Assembly: GCA_028871055.1 (NCBI GenBank)
Contig: JAGWON010000003.1
Location: forward strand, 124,001 to 188,000
Reading direction: 5' to 3'
DNA: 64,000 nucleotides
Origin: Alphaproteobacteria bacterium
Lineage (GTDB): Bacteria > Pseudomonadota > Alphaproteobacteria > ATCC43930 > CGMCC-115725
Below, piece after piece: positions 19,939-29,002 of the stretch. The notes under the pieces are model-generated. The model made no database searches. It was given only the letters and a program-made list of their open reading frames with translations, and was not told the origin of the DNA. Numbering within the stretch: position 1 is the first letter of the stretch; each line of letters opens with the position of its first letter. The translations under genes and the position numbers were made by a program.

Positions 19939-20487
19939 ATGAACGCATTTGCGCCGCCGCCCGGCGAGGCCGCGCGGCTGTCCGGTAAAATCAAGTGGTT
20001 CAACCGCAGCAAGGGGTTCGGCTTCATCGTTCCGGATGACGGGACGAGCGACGTTTTTCTGCCGTTGGCGGTGCTGGAGCGCTCGGGCTTCGGCGAAGCG
20101 CCCGACGGCGCCAGCATCACCTTCGAGTGGGTGCAGGGTCCCAAGGGCCGCGCTGCGATTCAGGTACTCGACCTCGACGCGTCGACGGCAACGCCGCGCG
20201 CGCCGCGCGAGCGCGGCGGTTTCCGGCCGCGCGATGGCGGCGGTGGGGAAGCGCCGTCGGGCCCGGCCGAATCGCTTGACGGCGTGGTTAAGTGGTACGA
20301 CCCGGCTCGCGGTTTCGGCTTTATCCTCCCGAACGACGGCACCAAGGACATCTTCGTACATGTCACCGCGCTGCGCCGATCGGGCATCGACGGACTCGAG
20401 CCTGGCCAACCGGTGCGCATGATGGTGTCGCAGGCGCGCCGCGGCCGCGAGGCCTCGTCGATCGAGCTCCTTCCGCACAACGGCTGA
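19939..20487 (+). CDS. Two-domain cold-shock protein
   Basis: RNA/ssDNA-binding protein (182 aa) with two cold-shock domains. The first (about residues 14-75) has KIKWFNRSKGFGFIVPDD and the second (about 117-180) has VVKWYDPARGFGFILPNDG with DIFVHVTAL. Both keep the RNP1 motif (KGFGFI / RGFGFI), and the second has a canonical RNP2. They are joined by a Gly/Arg/Pro-rich linker. Such double-CSD proteins are typical of Alphaproteobacteria. I choose the ATG at 19939 (MNAFAPPPGEAARLSG). The GTG at 19822 in the ORF track is too close to ubiG and adds non-conserved sequence. The about 125-nt leader is long enough for post-transcriptional control, which I cannot demonstrate. Confidence 0.88.
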   Translation: MNAFAPPPGEAARLSGKIKWFNRSKGFGFIVPDDGTSDVFLPLAVLERSGFGEAPDGASITFEWVQGPKGRAAIQVLDLDASTATPRAPRERGGFRPRDGGGGEAPSGPAESLDGVVKWYDPARGFGFILPNDGTKDIFVHVTALRRSGIDGLEPGQPVRMMVSQARRGREASSIELLPHNG

Positions 20488-20497
20488 CGCGGCGCGC

Positions 20498-21658
20498 TCA
20501 CGACGACCGGCGGCCGACGGCCAAGCCGGCGATCGCCGTTGCTGCCGCGGCCACGAAGAACGCCGCCCGATAGCTGCCGCTGAGACCGACCACGGTGCCG
20601 AACAGCGGCGGCCCGACCAGCGCACCCATGAAGGTGAGAGCGAGAGCGCCGCCGGTCGCCATGCCGGCGCCGCCGGCGGGCGCGAGCCGCGCCACTTCGG
20701 CCAGGAACACGCCGTTCCAACCTAGTGCCACGGCGCCCAAGGCCGCCGCCACGACCAGCACCAGCGCCAGCGGCCAAGCCGGACCGACTAACGCCAGCGT
20801 CGCGCCCATGGCGCCGATCGAAAGGCCGAGCAAGGCCAGCGCCTGGCGTGCGCTGATCAGGCGATCGGCCATCCAACCCCAAACGATGCGGCCGACGATG
20901 CCCGCCGCCTGTATTACGGCCATCACCAGCCCGGCGGCGACTAGCGCCATACCGACATGGACGGTCAAAAAGGTAACAACGAAGGCGCCGACGCTGAGCT
21001 GCATCGCCGAGTAGGTGAGCGAAGCGAAAGCGAGGCGGCGCAATGCGGGTTGGCCAATCACCACGTTGATCGCCGCGAAGAGACGGCTGCCGCCGACGGC
21101 GTGCGGATCCGCGTCGTCATCGAGGCTCTTGCGGAGCGGCTCGCAGGCCACCGCGAGTGCCGCGCTGGCGGCGGCCACGGCGAGCGCCGCTCCTTTCCAG
21201 CCGAACGGCAGCGCCAGCGGCGGGACAATGAGTCCGGCCAAGGCGCCGCCCAGCGGCACGCCGGTCTGCTTGATCGAGAAGATGAGCGCCCGCCGCGCCG
21301 GCGGCGTCTGGCGGATTAGAATATGCGAGCTCGCCGGGGTCATCGGCCCATAGCCGATGCCGATCAGGACGGCGCCGAAGAGCCCGAGCCAGAGCGACGC
21401 ACTGGCGAGCAGCGCGAGGCCAGCAGCACCGATGATCAACGAGATCTGGCTGACCCGGATTGCGCCGTAGCGCCGCACCGGCCCTCCTGACGTGCCGGTC
21501 GAGAGGCACGCGGCGGCATAGACGACAGCGGTATAGACGCCGATGTGGTTGGCATTGACGCCGAATTCCGGCGCCGCCAAGCCGGCGAAGACAGGCGGCG
21601 CCAGCACCATCATCGTGGCGAGGGCCTGGATGGCGAGCGTGGCGATCAGGGCAAGCAT
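20498..21658 (-). CDS. Major facilitator superfamily transporter
   Basis: Integral membrane transporter of 386 aa with about 11-12 hydrophobic helices and the N-terminal half / C-terminal half duplication of the MFS. Short loop motifs include FSIKQTGVPLGGALAGL in the first half and GRIVWGWMADRLISARQAL in the second, the MFS signature GxxxDR-type loop. The pattern resembles CynX/YbfB-like or anion:cation symporter relatives, but the substrate cannot be assigned. It is convergent with the cold-shock gene (10 bp gap) and divergent from gcrA. Confidence 0.82.
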   Translation of the reverse strand: MLALIATLAIQALATMMVLAPPVFAGLAAPEFGVNANHIGVYTAVVYAAACLSTGTSGGPVRRYGAIRVSQISLIIGAAGLALLASASLWLGLFGAVLIGIGYGPMTPASSHILIRQTPPARRALIFSIKQTGVPLGGALAGLIVPPLALPFGWKGAALAVAAASAALAVACEPLRKSLDDDADPHAVGGSRLFAAINVVIGQPALRRLAFASLTYSAMQLSVGAFVVTFLTVHVGMALVAAGLVMAVIQAAGIVGRIVWGWMADRLISARQALALLGLSIGAMGATLALVGPAWPLALVLVVAAALGAVALGWNGVFLAEVARLAPAGGAGMATGGALALTFMGALVGPPLFGTVVGLSGSYRAAFFVAAAATAIAGLAVGRRSS

Positions 21659-21702
21659 GGCATCGGGCGGGGCAGAGGTTTACGGGTTGCGGGCGTTGCT
21701 GT

Positions 21703-21816
21703 GAATCCCGGGGATATCCGAATCGCAGGTGTTGGCCGGCTCGGTGACCCGTGGTACCGTATTTAGTGGTTGGACGATCTCGCGCCACGATATACGGGGG
21801 GATGGCTTATGGAATC
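21703..21816. promoter_or_regulatory. Cluster of three GANTC (CcrM methylation) sites at gcrA
   Basis: GAATC occurs at 21703-21707, 21720-21724 and 21812-21816, spanning the gcrA upstream region and its second codon. GANTC is the target of the alphaproteobacterial methyltransferase CcrM, and GcrA itself acts at methylated GANTC promoters. At this base composition roughly one site per 300 bp is expected, so three in 114 bp is a mild enrichment. A regulatory role is inference. Confidence 0.4.
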
Positions 21817-22159
21817 GATTTGGACGCCTGAACTCGTGCAGAACCTTGCCCGGCTTTGGGACGAGGGCCATTCGACGGCCGAGATCGGCCGCCGTCTGGG
21901 CGTGAGCAAGAACGCCGTGGTGGGCAAGGCGCATCGGTTGGCCCTGACGCCGCGGCCATCGCCGCTGAAGCGTCCGCCGATCCGCCGGCCCGCACCGGCG
22001 GTGACGGCGACCGGAACCGGCGTCTGCTCCTGGCCGACCGGACATCCCGGCGACAAGGATTTCGGCTTCTGCGGCAAGCGCACGCTCGCCGGCAAGCCGT
22101 ACTGCGCCGAGCACGCGGCGATGGCCTATGTGCGGCCGAAGAGCCACAACGCGGCGTAG
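21809..22159 (+). CDS. gcrA: GcrA-family cell cycle regulator
   Basis: GcrA-type transcription factor (116 aa) that binds sigma-70 RNA polymerase and activates promoters bearing methylated GANTC. The N-terminal helix-turn-helix reads WTPELVQNLARLWDEGHSTAEIGRRLGVSKNAVVGKAHRL, matching the family. The C-terminal cysteine-bearing module is CSWPTG ... FCGKRTLAGKPYCAEH. It is shorter than Caulobacter GcrA because the central linker is short. The start at 21809 (MESIWTPEL) has GGGGGGA just upstream; the earlier start in the ORF track is rejected. It is followed by a strong bidirectional hairpin. Confidence 0.93.
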   Translation: MESIWTPELVQNLARLWDEGHSTAEIGRRLGVSKNAVVGKAHRLALTPRPSPLKRPPIRRPAPAVTATGTGVCSWPTGHPGDKDFGFCGKRTLAGKPYCAEHAAMAYVRPKSHNAA

Positions 22160-22184
22160 CGCGAACTGAGACGAGCCAAGCGAA

Positions 22185-22210
22185 CGCTCCCGGCGGCAAC
22201 GCCGGGAGCG
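22185..22210. terminator. Bidirectional hairpin between gcrA and the convergent gene
   Basis: CGCTCCCGGC-ggcaac-GCCGGGAGCG forms a perfect 10-bp GC-rich stem with a 6-nt loop, located between two convergent genes. The downstream T-tract is weak (CTTGCGTTT), so it may act as an intrinsic terminator in both directions or as an mRNA end stabiliser. Confidence 0.65.
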
Positions 22211-22218
22211 CTTGCGTT

Positions 22219-23316
22219 TCAGCGGAAGCGCCACAGACCACGCCGCGCCGAGCGCGCGGCGCCTTCGGCGGGAAGATAGTCGTAGCCCTGCGCCGAATCG
22301 GCGAGCGCAAGGCCCTCGATGACGAGGAAGCGGCCGAGGTCGTTGCCTTGCTCATCGAGACAAATGGCGCCGAGTTCGCCGCGCTGTCCCGGCGGCACGC
22401 GGCAGGCGACGATCGAATGTCCCGCGAGCTTCTGCTTGAGCGCCGCCTCGGCCAGCGCGGCGCAGGACTGCGCCTTGCCGCTTGGCGCCGCGCAGCGATC
22501 TTGCGGATCGGCGGTCTTGACGCCGAACAGCCGCACGGTCTGGCCCTGGACCGCAAGCGTCAGCGGGCCGGCGGCGCGGGCATGGCCGCTGAAGATCGCC
22601 GGATTCGCCACCGCCACCACCGATCCGGCATTCGCCAGCGGTGTCGCCGTTGCGACCGCGCTGGACGGCGCGCTCGACACGACGCCGCGCTGCCCCGGCG
22701 AAGCCGGCGGCACCACGTGCAGGATTCGGCCCTTGCGATCGCTGATCGTGACCGTGCCGAGCCGCTTGGTGCTCTCGTCGCTGGGCACGACGTGAAACCC
22801 GGGCGGCGCAACCGCGACGGTGGGAAGTTCCGGCACCGCCGCCTTCGCCGGCGGTTCGGCGGCGGGCGTCGTCGCGGCTTGCGGCGGCAACGCCACTTGC
22901 GGCACAGGCGTCGGCGCGAGCGGCGGCGCGGCAAGGATGAGCGCACTCTGCCCGACCGACGTCGATCGTAATTCAGGCGCTGGCTGCGGCTCTGCCGGCC
23001 CGCCCGCCGTGCCGGTCGGCACTACATTGGATTTGACCGCGGCTGCCGGCGGCGGCGATTTGGCCGCGGCCGTCGGCTCGGTCCCGGGCGCCGGCGGAGC
23101 CGGCGGCGCGACGGTTTTGTCGCTCGATTTGGTCGTGTCATGATGCGGCACGACCGTTGCTATCCGGGGCGCCGCCGGCCTGCGGTGACTCATGACTGAC
23201 AACGCCGCCCCGCCGACGAGGGCGACGCCCAGCGCGACGAGCAGCCACTTGCGCAGCGCCAGCGTGCGTGCGTGTCGAATCCAAGCCTTGCGAACCGGGT
23301 GGTTTTCGCTTGACAT
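22219..23316 (-). CDS. Membrane-anchored protein with C-terminal staphylococcal-nuclease-like fold
   Basis: Protein of 365 aa with a basic N-terminus, one transmembrane helix (about residues 24-42, WLLVALGVALVGGAALSVM) and a long Pro/Ala-rich linker. A C-terminal SNase-like domain covers about residues 245-365 (VQGQTVRLFGVKTADPQDRC ... GLALADSAQGYDYL ... GLWRFR). The spacing of GQTVRLFGV, the internal Cys pairs and the final GLW match thermonuclease-family exoproteins. The metal/catalytic segment reads VKTADPQ instead of the usual VDTPE, and the second catalytic Arg region is altered (see findings), so activity is doubtful. It is convergent with gcrA and divergent from tatA. Confidence 0.7.
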   Translation of the reverse strand: MSSENHPVRKAWIRHARTLALRKWLLVALGVALVGGAALSVMSHRRPAAPRIATVVPHHDTTKSSDKTVAPPAPPAPGTEPTAAAKSPPPAAAVKSNVVPTGTAGGPAEPQPAPELRSTSVGQSALILAAPPLAPTPVPQVALPPQAATTPAAEPPAKAAVPELPTVAVAPPGFHVVPSDESTKRLGTVTISDRKGRILHVVPPASPGQRGVVSSAPSSAVATATPLANAGSVVAVANPAIFSGHARAAGPLTLAVQGQTVRLFGVKTADPQDRCAAPSGKAQSCAALAEAALKQKLAGHSIVACRVPPGQRGELGAICLDEQGNDLGRFLVIEGLALADSAQGYDYLPAEGAARSARRGLWRFR

Positions 23317-23384
23317 ACGGTCGTTAGGTCTGCGCCATCTCGTGCTAAAGGTACATCAACAAGGCCAATTTCCGAGGTTTTACC

Positions 23385-23609
23385 ATGGGTTCCTTCAGCC
23401 TGCTGCACTGGCTGGTCGTGCTCGTCATCGTCGTCCTGCTGTTCGGCGCCGGCAAGCTGCCGCGCGTCATGGGCGACTTTGCCAAAGGCATCAAGGCATT
23501 CAAAGCCGGGATGCGCGAGGAAGACGAGTCCGAGACCAAGCCGCAGCAGCAAGTCCAGCCGCCGCCCACGGCGTCCGCCGGCGACCGTCCGGCGCACGAT
23601 CGCGGCTAG
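23385..23609 (+). CDS. tatA: Twin-arginine translocase subunit TatA/TatE
   Basis: Small single-span membrane protein (74 aa) that oligomerises to form the Tat pore for folded proteins. It has the N-terminal hydrophobic helix [20 protein letters not shown], the FGAGKLP hinge, the amphipathic helix ([14 protein letters not shown]) and an acidic/Gln/Pro-rich C-terminal tail, all diagnostic of TatA/E. tatB and tatC do not follow; the next gene is unrelated. Confidence 0.94.
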   Translation: MGSFSLLHWLVVLVIVVLLFGAGKLPRVMGDFAKGIKAFKAGMREEDESETKPQQQVQPPPTASAGDRPAHDRG

Positions 23610-23642
23610 CAGGCTTCGTCGCGCGCCGTCGCTACCCGCTGC

Positions 23643-24203
23643 ATGAGCGAGCCCCGGTTCCCGCCGCTCGCCGAGAGCGCGATGACGGCCGAACAGAAGC
23701 GCGTCGCCGCTGCCATCGCCGAGAGCCGCAAGACGCTGCGCGGCCCGTTCCACATGCTGCTGCGCAACCCCGAACTCGGCGACCGCGTGCAGAACGTCGG
23801 CCGTTACTTGCGCTTCCACAACACGGTACCGGACGCCATCAAGGAGCTGGTGATCCTGGTGACGGCGCGACACTGGCGCGCCCAGTTCGAATGGGCGGTG
23901 CATCGCGGTTTCGCACTCGATGCCGGCGTGCCCGCGGCGGTATGCGATGCGATCGCGAACGGCCGGAAACCGAAAGGCCTCACCGCCGATCAGCAGGCGG
24001 CCTACGATTACGCTGGCGAGCTGCTTGCCACCAAGGGCGTGAGCGATCCGGTCTTCGCGCGGGCACAGCAATTCTTCGGCGACGCGGGCGTGGTCGAACT
24101 CACGGTCTGCGTCGGCTATTACGGCCTGATCGGGCTCGTCCTCAACACCGACCGCACGCCCCTGCCGCCCGGCGCCGACAAGCTGCCACCGCTCGCGCGC
24201 TGA
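23643..24203 (+). CDS. Carboxymuconolactone decarboxylase family protein
   Basis: All-alpha AhpD/CMD-fold protein of 186 aa. Visible conserved segments are [25 protein letters not shown], the core [24 protein letters not shown] with a conserved His, and the [18 protein letters not shown] helix. The CxxC of AhpD-type peroxidase partners is absent, so it is more like the decarboxylase-like branch. It is larger than typical PcaC (about 130 aa) and lies far from the pca genes, so assignment as the missing PcaC is not justified. It sits between tatA and queA on the same strand. Confidence 0.8.
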   Translation: MSEPRFPPLAESAMTAEQKRVAAAIAESRKTLRGPFHMLLRNPELGDRVQNVGRYLRFHNTVPDAIKELVILVTARHWRAQFEWAVHRGFALDAGVPAAVCDAIANGRKPKGLTADQQAAYDYAGELLATKGVSDPVFARAQQFFGDAGVVELTVCVGYYGLIGLVLNTDRTPLPPGADKLPPLAR

Positions 24204-24222
24204 ACAGGCGAAGCGCCCCGCC

Positions 24223-25257
24223 ATGCGGGTCGACGAATTCGATTTTCCGCTCCCCCGTCATCTAATAGCGGCGCATCCGGTCGAGCCGCGCGACGCCGCG
24301 CGGCTGCTCGTTGTCGGATCCGAACTCGCCGACAAACACGTGCGCGATCTGTCGACGCTGTTGCGGCCCGGCGACGTCATGGTCGTCAACGACACGCGCG
24401 TCATTCCGACGCGGCTTTATGGTCGACGCGACCAAGCCGCCGTCGAGGCGACGCTCCACCGACACGAAGGCCCGGCGCGCTGGCGCGCCTTCGTCAAGAA
24501 CGCCAAACGGCTCAAGGCCGGCGACCGCATCGAATTCGCCGCGGACTTTGCCGCCACGGTCGCGGCGCGGCATCCGGAAGGCGATCTGAGCCTCGACTTC
24601 GATCGCTCCGGCCCCGATCTGCGCGCGGCGCTCGAGCGTTACGGCGCCATGCCGCTGCCACCCTATATCAAGCGGCCGCGCGGCGGCGACCCGCGCGATC
24701 GTGTCGACTACCAGACCATCTTCGCCGTCAACGAAGGTGCGGTTGCGGCGCCTACCGCCGGCCTCCATTTCACGCCGGCGCTGTTGGACGCGCTCGACCA
24801 GGCCGGCGTCGCGCGGGTCGCCGTGACCTTGCACGTCGGAGCAGGTACGTTCCTGCCGGTGAAGGCGGCCGACACGGCGGATCACAGGATGCACGGCGAA
24901 TGGGGAACGGTGGGCGCCGCGGCGGCGGCGCGGCTCAATGCCGCGCGCGCGGCGGGCGGGCGGATCGTCGCCACCGGCACGACGGCCGTGCGGCTGCTCG
25001 AGAGCGCCGTCGACGCCACGGGGCGGTTCGCTCCCTTCGAAAGCGAGACCGATCTCTTCATTACGCCGGGTTACCGCTTCCGCGCCGTCGACGTGCTGAT
25101 CACCAATTTCCATCTGCCGCGCTCGACCCTGTTCATGCTGGTGTCTGCCTTCGCCGGGCTCGAGCGGATGAAGCGTGCCTATGCCCACGCGGTGGCGCGG
25201 GGTTATCGGTTCTTTTCCTATGGCGACGCCTGTCTCCTGTTGCCGGAGAGGCGATGA
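24223..25257 (+). CDS. queA: S-adenosylmethionine:tRNA ribosyltransferase-isomerase QueA
   Basis: QueA (344 aa) transfers and isomerises the ribosyl part of SAM onto preQ1 at tRNA position 34, making epoxyqueuosine. Conserved features are the start [69 protein letters not shown] and [20 protein letters not shown]. It is the first gene of a four-gene queuosine operon and overlaps tgt by 4 bp (ATGA). Confidence 0.97.
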   Translation: MRVDEFDFPLPRHLIAAHPVEPRDAARLLVVGSELADKHVRDLSTLLRPGDVMVVNDTRVIPTRLYGRRDQAAVEATLHRHEGPARWRAFVKNAKRLKAGDRIEFAADFAATVAARHPEGDLSLDFDRSGPDLRAALERYGAMPLPPYIKRPRGGDPRDRVDYQTIFAVNEGAVAAPTAGLHFTPALLDALDQAGVARVAVTLHVGAGTFLPVKAADTADHRMHGEWGTVGAAAAARLNAARAAGGRIVATGTTAVRLLESAVDATGRFAPFESETDLFITPGYRFRAVDVLITNFHLPRSTLFMLVSAFAGLERMKRAYAHAVARGYRFFSYGDACLLLPERR

Positions 25258-26378
25258 GCGTCGGCTTCGCCGTCACGGCGCGGAACGGCGCGGCGCGGCG
25301 CGGCCGGATCGCGACCGCGCACGGTACGGTCGAGACACCGGCCTTCATGCCGGTCGGTACCGCCGCCACGGTCAAGGCGATGCGGCCCGAGGACGTGAGC
25401 AAGGCGGGCTTTGCGATGATCCTGGCCAACACCTATCACCTGATGCTGCGGCCGGGCGCGGAGCGCATCGCCGCGCTCGGCGGCCTGCATCGGTTCATGA
25501 ACTGGCCGGGGCCGATCCTGACCGATTCGGGCGGCTTCCAGGTGCTGTCGCTGGCTAAGCTGCGGAAAATTGCGGAGGACGGCGTCGCCTTCCAATCCCA
25601 TCTCGACGGCAGCCGCCACATGCTCGCGCCCGAACGCGCGATCGAGATTCAGCGTCTGCTCGATGCCGACATCACCATGGTGCTGGACGAGTGCACGCCG
25701 TTTCCGGCGACCGCGGACGAGGCGCGCGGCTCGATGGAGCGCTCCATGCGCTGGGCCGAGCGCTGCAAGCGTGCGTTCCGCGACCTGCCCGGCTACGGTT
25801 TGTTCGGCATCAACCAGGGTGGCGTGCACAACGAGCTGCGTCGCGCCTCGGCCGCGGCGCTGACCGGTATCGGCTTCGACGGCTACGCCATCGGCGGTCT
25901 CGCCGTCGGCGAGGGCCAGGCCGCGATGTTCGCGGTGCTCGACGCGACCGTGCCGGCACTGCCTGACGACCGGCCGCACTATCTGATGGGCGTCGGCAAA
26001 CCCGACGATCTTTTCGGCGCGGTGGCGCGCGGCATCGATCTTTTCGACTGTGTCTTGCCGACGCGCTCGGGCCGCACCGCGCAGGCCTTCACCCGTTTCG
26101 GCACCGTCAATTTGCGGAACGCGCGCCATCTCGACGACAAGCGGCCGCTCGAAGAGGGCTGCGACTGTCCGGCTTGCATGCTCTATTCGCGCGCCTATCT
26201 CCACCATCTGGCGCGCGCTGGCGAAATCCTGGGCAGCATGCTGTTGACCCATCACAATCTTCGCTATTATGCGCGGCTAATGGAGCAATTGCGCGCGGCG
26301 ATCGAAGCCGGGCGCCTCGCCGAGCTCGGCGACCGTCTTGCGCGCGATTGGGCGCGGGGCGACATCGAATCCTGCTAG
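25254..26378 (+). CDS. tgt: tRNA-guanine transglycosylase
   Basis: Tgt (374 aa) exchanges guanine-34 for preQ1 in tRNAs with GUN anticodons. I place the start at 25254 ([19 protein letters not shown]), overlapping the queA stop; the much longer ORF-track start lies inside queA. Catalytic and substrate motifs are [44 protein letters not shown] and [17 protein letters not shown]. The zinc site is [17 protein letters not shown]. Standard length and operon position. Confidence 0.97.
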   Translation: MSVGFAVTARNGAARRGRIATAHGTVETPAFMPVGTAATVKAMRPEDVSKAGFAMILANTYHLMLRPGAERIAALGGLHRFMNWPGPILTDSGGFQVLSLAKLRKIAEDGVAFQSHLDGSRHMLAPERAIEIQRLLDADITMVLDECTPFPATADEARGSMERSMRWAERCKRAFRDLPGYGLFGINQGGVHNELRRASAAALTGIGFDGYAIGGLAVGEGQAAMFAVLDATVPALPDDRPHYLMGVGKPDDLFGAVARGIDLFDCVLPTRSGRTAQAFTRFGTVNLRNARHLDDKRPLEEGCDCPACMLYSRAYLHHLARAGEILGSMLLTHHNLRYYARLMEQLRAAIEAGRLAELGDRLARDWARGDIESC

Positions 26379-26380
26379 CC

Positions 26381-26848
26381 ATGCCGAAAGCCAAGAACCC
26401 CTATCGCGACCTGACGCTCTTGGGACGACCCGCCGCCCTGCCGGCGTCTCCCGATGTCGCGGTGCTCGAGCGCGTCGCCAACCCGCATCCGGCGACGACC
26501 TATCTGGTGCGGTTCAACGCGCCGGAATTCACCTGTCTCTGTCCGCTCACCGGCCAGCCCGATTTCGCGCATTTCGTCATCGATTACGCGCCGGCCAGGC
26601 ACATCGTCGAGAGCAAGTCCTTGAAGCTGTTTTTGGCTTCGTTCCGCAACTACGGCGCGTTCCATGAGGACTGCACCCTGATCATCGCCAACCGCATCCG
26701 CGCCGCGATCAAACCGCGCTGGCTCCGGATCGGCGGCTACTGGTATCCGCGCGGCGGCATGCCGATCGATATCTTCTATCAGACCGGCGCACCGCCGAAG
26801 GATTTGTGGCTGCCCGACCAGGGCGTGCCGCCGTACCGCGGCCGTTGA
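26381..26848 (+). CDS. queF: NADPH-dependent 7-cyano-7-deazaguanine reductase QueF
   Basis: Short (type I, YkvM-like) QueF of 155 aa that reduces preQ0 to preQ1, the substrate of Tgt. The catalytic cysteine is in [17 protein letters not shown] and the NADPH-binding QueF motif in [18 protein letters not shown] ([13 protein letters not shown]) is also conserved. The start at 26381 is 2 bp after the tgt stop; upstream sequence in the ORF track belongs to tgt. Confidence 0.96.
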   Translation: MPKAKNPYRDLTLLGRPAALPASPDVAVLERVANPHPATTYLVRFNAPEFTCLCPLTGQPDFAHFVIDYAPARHIVESKSLKLFLASFRNYGAFHEDCTLIIANRIRAAIKPRWLRIGGYWYPRGGMPIDIFYQTGAPPKDLWLPDQGVPPYRGR

Positions 26849-26849
26849 G

Positions 26850-27962
26850 ATGGACGCCGCGCGGATCAAGGCGACGATCCGCGACGAAGCATTGAGGCTC
26901 GGCTTCGATGCCGTCGGGTTTGCCGCGCCCGACATGGCCGAGGCGACGCGCGCGGGACTCGCCCGGTTCCTCGAACAGGGCTTTCACGGCGAGATGGATT
27001 GGTTGGCTGATCGCGCCGAGCAGCGCGCCAGCCCGAAGGATCTGTGGCCGGCGGTCAAGAGCGTGGTCGTGCTCGGCCTCAATTATGCGCCCGTGGCCGA
27101 TCCGCTGTCCGAGCTCGCGGCGCGCGACCGCGGCTATATCTCGGTCTATGCGCGCGGCCGCGACTATCATGACCTGATCAAAGGCCGGCTCAAGACCCTG
27201 GCGCAGAAGATCGCGGCGCGCTGGGGCTCGCAGCTGAAGGTCTTCGTCGACACCGCGCCGGTGATGGAAAAGCCGCTGGCCCAGGCCGGCGGCGTCGGCT
27301 GGCAGGGCAAGCACACCAACCTGGTGTCGCGCGAATTCGGCTCGTGGCTCTTCCTCGGCGAGATCTATCTCGACCTGGCGTTGCCGCCCGACGCGGCCGA
27401 GGACGACTATTGCGGCGAATGCCGCCGCTGTCTCGAGGTCTGCCCGACTAACGCGTTTCCGGGCCCCTATCGGCTCGATGCCCGGCGCTGCATCTCCTAT
27501 CTCACCATCGAGCACAAGGGACCGATCGACGCCGAGCTTCGGCCGCTGATGGGGACGCGCATCTTCGGCTGCGACGATTGCCTCGCGGTGTGCCCGTGGA
27601 ACAAGTTCGCGGTCGCGGCGCGCGAGAGCGGCTTGAAAGCCCGTCCGGCGCTCACCGGCCCCGAGCTCGCCGCGCTCGCGCGGCTCGACGATTCCGGCTT
27701 CCGCAAGCTGTTCGCCGCCTCGCCGGTCAAGCGCATCGGCCGCGACCGCTTCATGCGCAACGTCTTGATCGCCATCGGCAACAGCGGCGATCCGGCGCTC
27801 GTCGAGTCTGCACGCGTCAGCCTCGACGATCCGTCGCCGTTGGTACGCGCGATGGCGGTGTGGGCGCTGAAACGGCTCGATCCGGCGGCGGCCAAGACGC
27901 TGCGCGAGACCTATCTGACGCGCGAAACCGATCCCGCCGTGCGCGCGGAGTGGGCGGTCTAG
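26850..27962 (+). CDS. queG: Epoxyqueuosine reductase QueG
   Basis: Cobalamin- and 4Fe-4S-dependent enzyme (370 aa) that reduces epoxyqueuosine to queuosine in tRNA, the last pathway step. Two ferredoxin-type clusters are visible: CGECRRCLEVCPTNAF and CDDCLAVCPWNKF. The N-terminal part has VLGLNYAP and GRDYHDLIKGRLKTLA, and WQGKHTNLVSREFGSWLFLGEI is characteristic. C-terminal HEAT-like repeats are present. It starts 1 bp after queF and overlaps the following convergent gene by 4 bp. Confidence 0.96.
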   Translation: MDAARIKATIRDEALRLGFDAVGFAAPDMAEATRAGLARFLEQGFHGEMDWLADRAEQRASPKDLWPAVKSVVVLGLNYAPVADPLSELAARDRGYISVYARGRDYHDLIKGRLKTLAQKIAARWGSQLKVFVDTAPVMEKPLAQAGGVGWQGKHTNLVSREFGSWLFLGEIYLDLALPPDAAEDDYCGECRRCLEVCPTNAFPGPYRLDARRCISYLTIEHKGPIDAELRPLMGTRIFGCDDCLAVCPWNKFAVAARESGLKARPALTGPELAALARLDDSGFRKLFAASPVKRIGRDRFMRNVLIAIGNSGDPALVESARVSLDDPSPLVRAMAVWALKRLDPAAAKTLRETYLTRETDPAVRAEWAV

Positions 27963-28948
27963 GCGACCTTCTTGCCGGCGCCGGTCGCCGGCAGACGAAT
28001 GGTCACCGCCAGGCCGAGGCCCGGCGTGCCGGCGACGCGGAGCGTGCCACCCTCGCGCTCAGCCAAGGCCTTGGCCTGGCCGAGGATGCTGCGCTCGCCG
28101 ATCTCGTCTTCCGCCAGAGCCGGGCCGGTATCGGCGATCTCGATCTCGATGTCGCCGCAGTCGGCGCGCGCGGCGCGCAGCGTGACGCGGCCGCCGGTCA
28201 GCGAACGTGCCACAGCGTTGCCGAGTAGCCGGAGGATAATCTCGGTCAGCGCGCGATCGGAGCCGGCGAAGGTGCCGATGCCTGGCTCGACCGAAACGAC
28301 CAGAGCGACACCGGCGGACTCGGCTTCGGGCTCGACCAGACAGGCCGCCGCGCCGATCAGCGCGGCGAGCACGACCCGCTCGTGGCCGGGTTCGGCCGCG
28401 AACGGCCGCGGCGCGAGATCGGTCACGTCGCGGACGGTGATCAGCAGCCTGCGCGCTTGGCCCCGATCGTCGTGGATGCTGAGGCAATCGCAGCGCAGCA
28501 GCCGGGTCGCACCGTCGGCGCGCAGCGCGCGCAACTCGACCGGCGTCGGCGTCTCGGCGCGGGCGAGATTGGCGAGCCAGGCAGCGGCGATGCCGCGATC
28601 CTGAGCGTGGACCATGGCCATAAAGCGGGCGCGCGATGGCGGCGCGCCGTCCGTATCGAGCCCGAACAGCGAATACATCGCCGGCGACCAGGTCACGTCG
28701 CCGCTGGCGATGTCCCATTCCCAGCTCGCAGCCGGTGCCGCGCGCGCGCGCTCCGCGTTCACCGATTCGTTCTGGCGCAGCGTCGCTTCGGCGGCGATGC
28801 GGCGGGCGCGCTCGTCGGCAAGGATTTCGGCCAGGGCCTGCGACGCCCGCGCGACCGCGCGGCGGCGGCGCTCCGCGATCAGCCACACGGCCGTTGCGCC
28901 GGCGATGGCGCCCGGTAGCGCGCCCGCGGCGATGTCGAACGGACTCAT
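27959..28948 (-). CDS. PAS and HATPase-like sensor protein without a clear phospho-acceptor domain
   Basis: Protein of 329 aa. An N-terminal transmembrane helix (about residues 7-25) and a short coiled-coil are followed by a PAS fold at about 75-180 (WEWDIASGDVTWSPAMYSLFGL ... RRLLITVRDVTDL). The C-terminal region at about 215-325 resembles a histidine-kinase ATPase domain, with an N-box-like LRLLGNAVARSL and a G1-like DTGPAL. I do not see the H-box (HExxxP-type) between them, so it may be a degenerate kinase or rely on a partner. It could be the last gene of the minus-strand box operon (54 bp after the flavoprotein gene). Confidence 0.65.
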   Translation of the reverse strand: MSPFDIAAGALPGAIAGATAVWLIAERRRRAVARASQALAEILADERARRIAAEATLRQNESVNAERARAAPAASWEWDIASGDVTWSPAMYSLFGLDTDGAPPSRARFMAMVHAQDRGIAAAWLANLARAETPTPVELRALRADGATRLLRCDCLSIHDDRGQARRLLITVRDVTDLAPRPFAAEPGHERVVLAALIGAAACLVEPEAESAGVALVVSVEPGIGTFAGSDRALTEIILRLLGNAVARSLTGGRVTLRAARADCGDIEIEIADTGPALAEDEIGERSILGQAKALAEREGGTLRVAGTPGLGLAVTIRLPATGAGKKVA

Positions 28949-29002
28949 GCGGCGAGTATCGGCGGCGAAGGTGAACGGAGGTTAAAGACGCGGCGCCACC
29001 GG

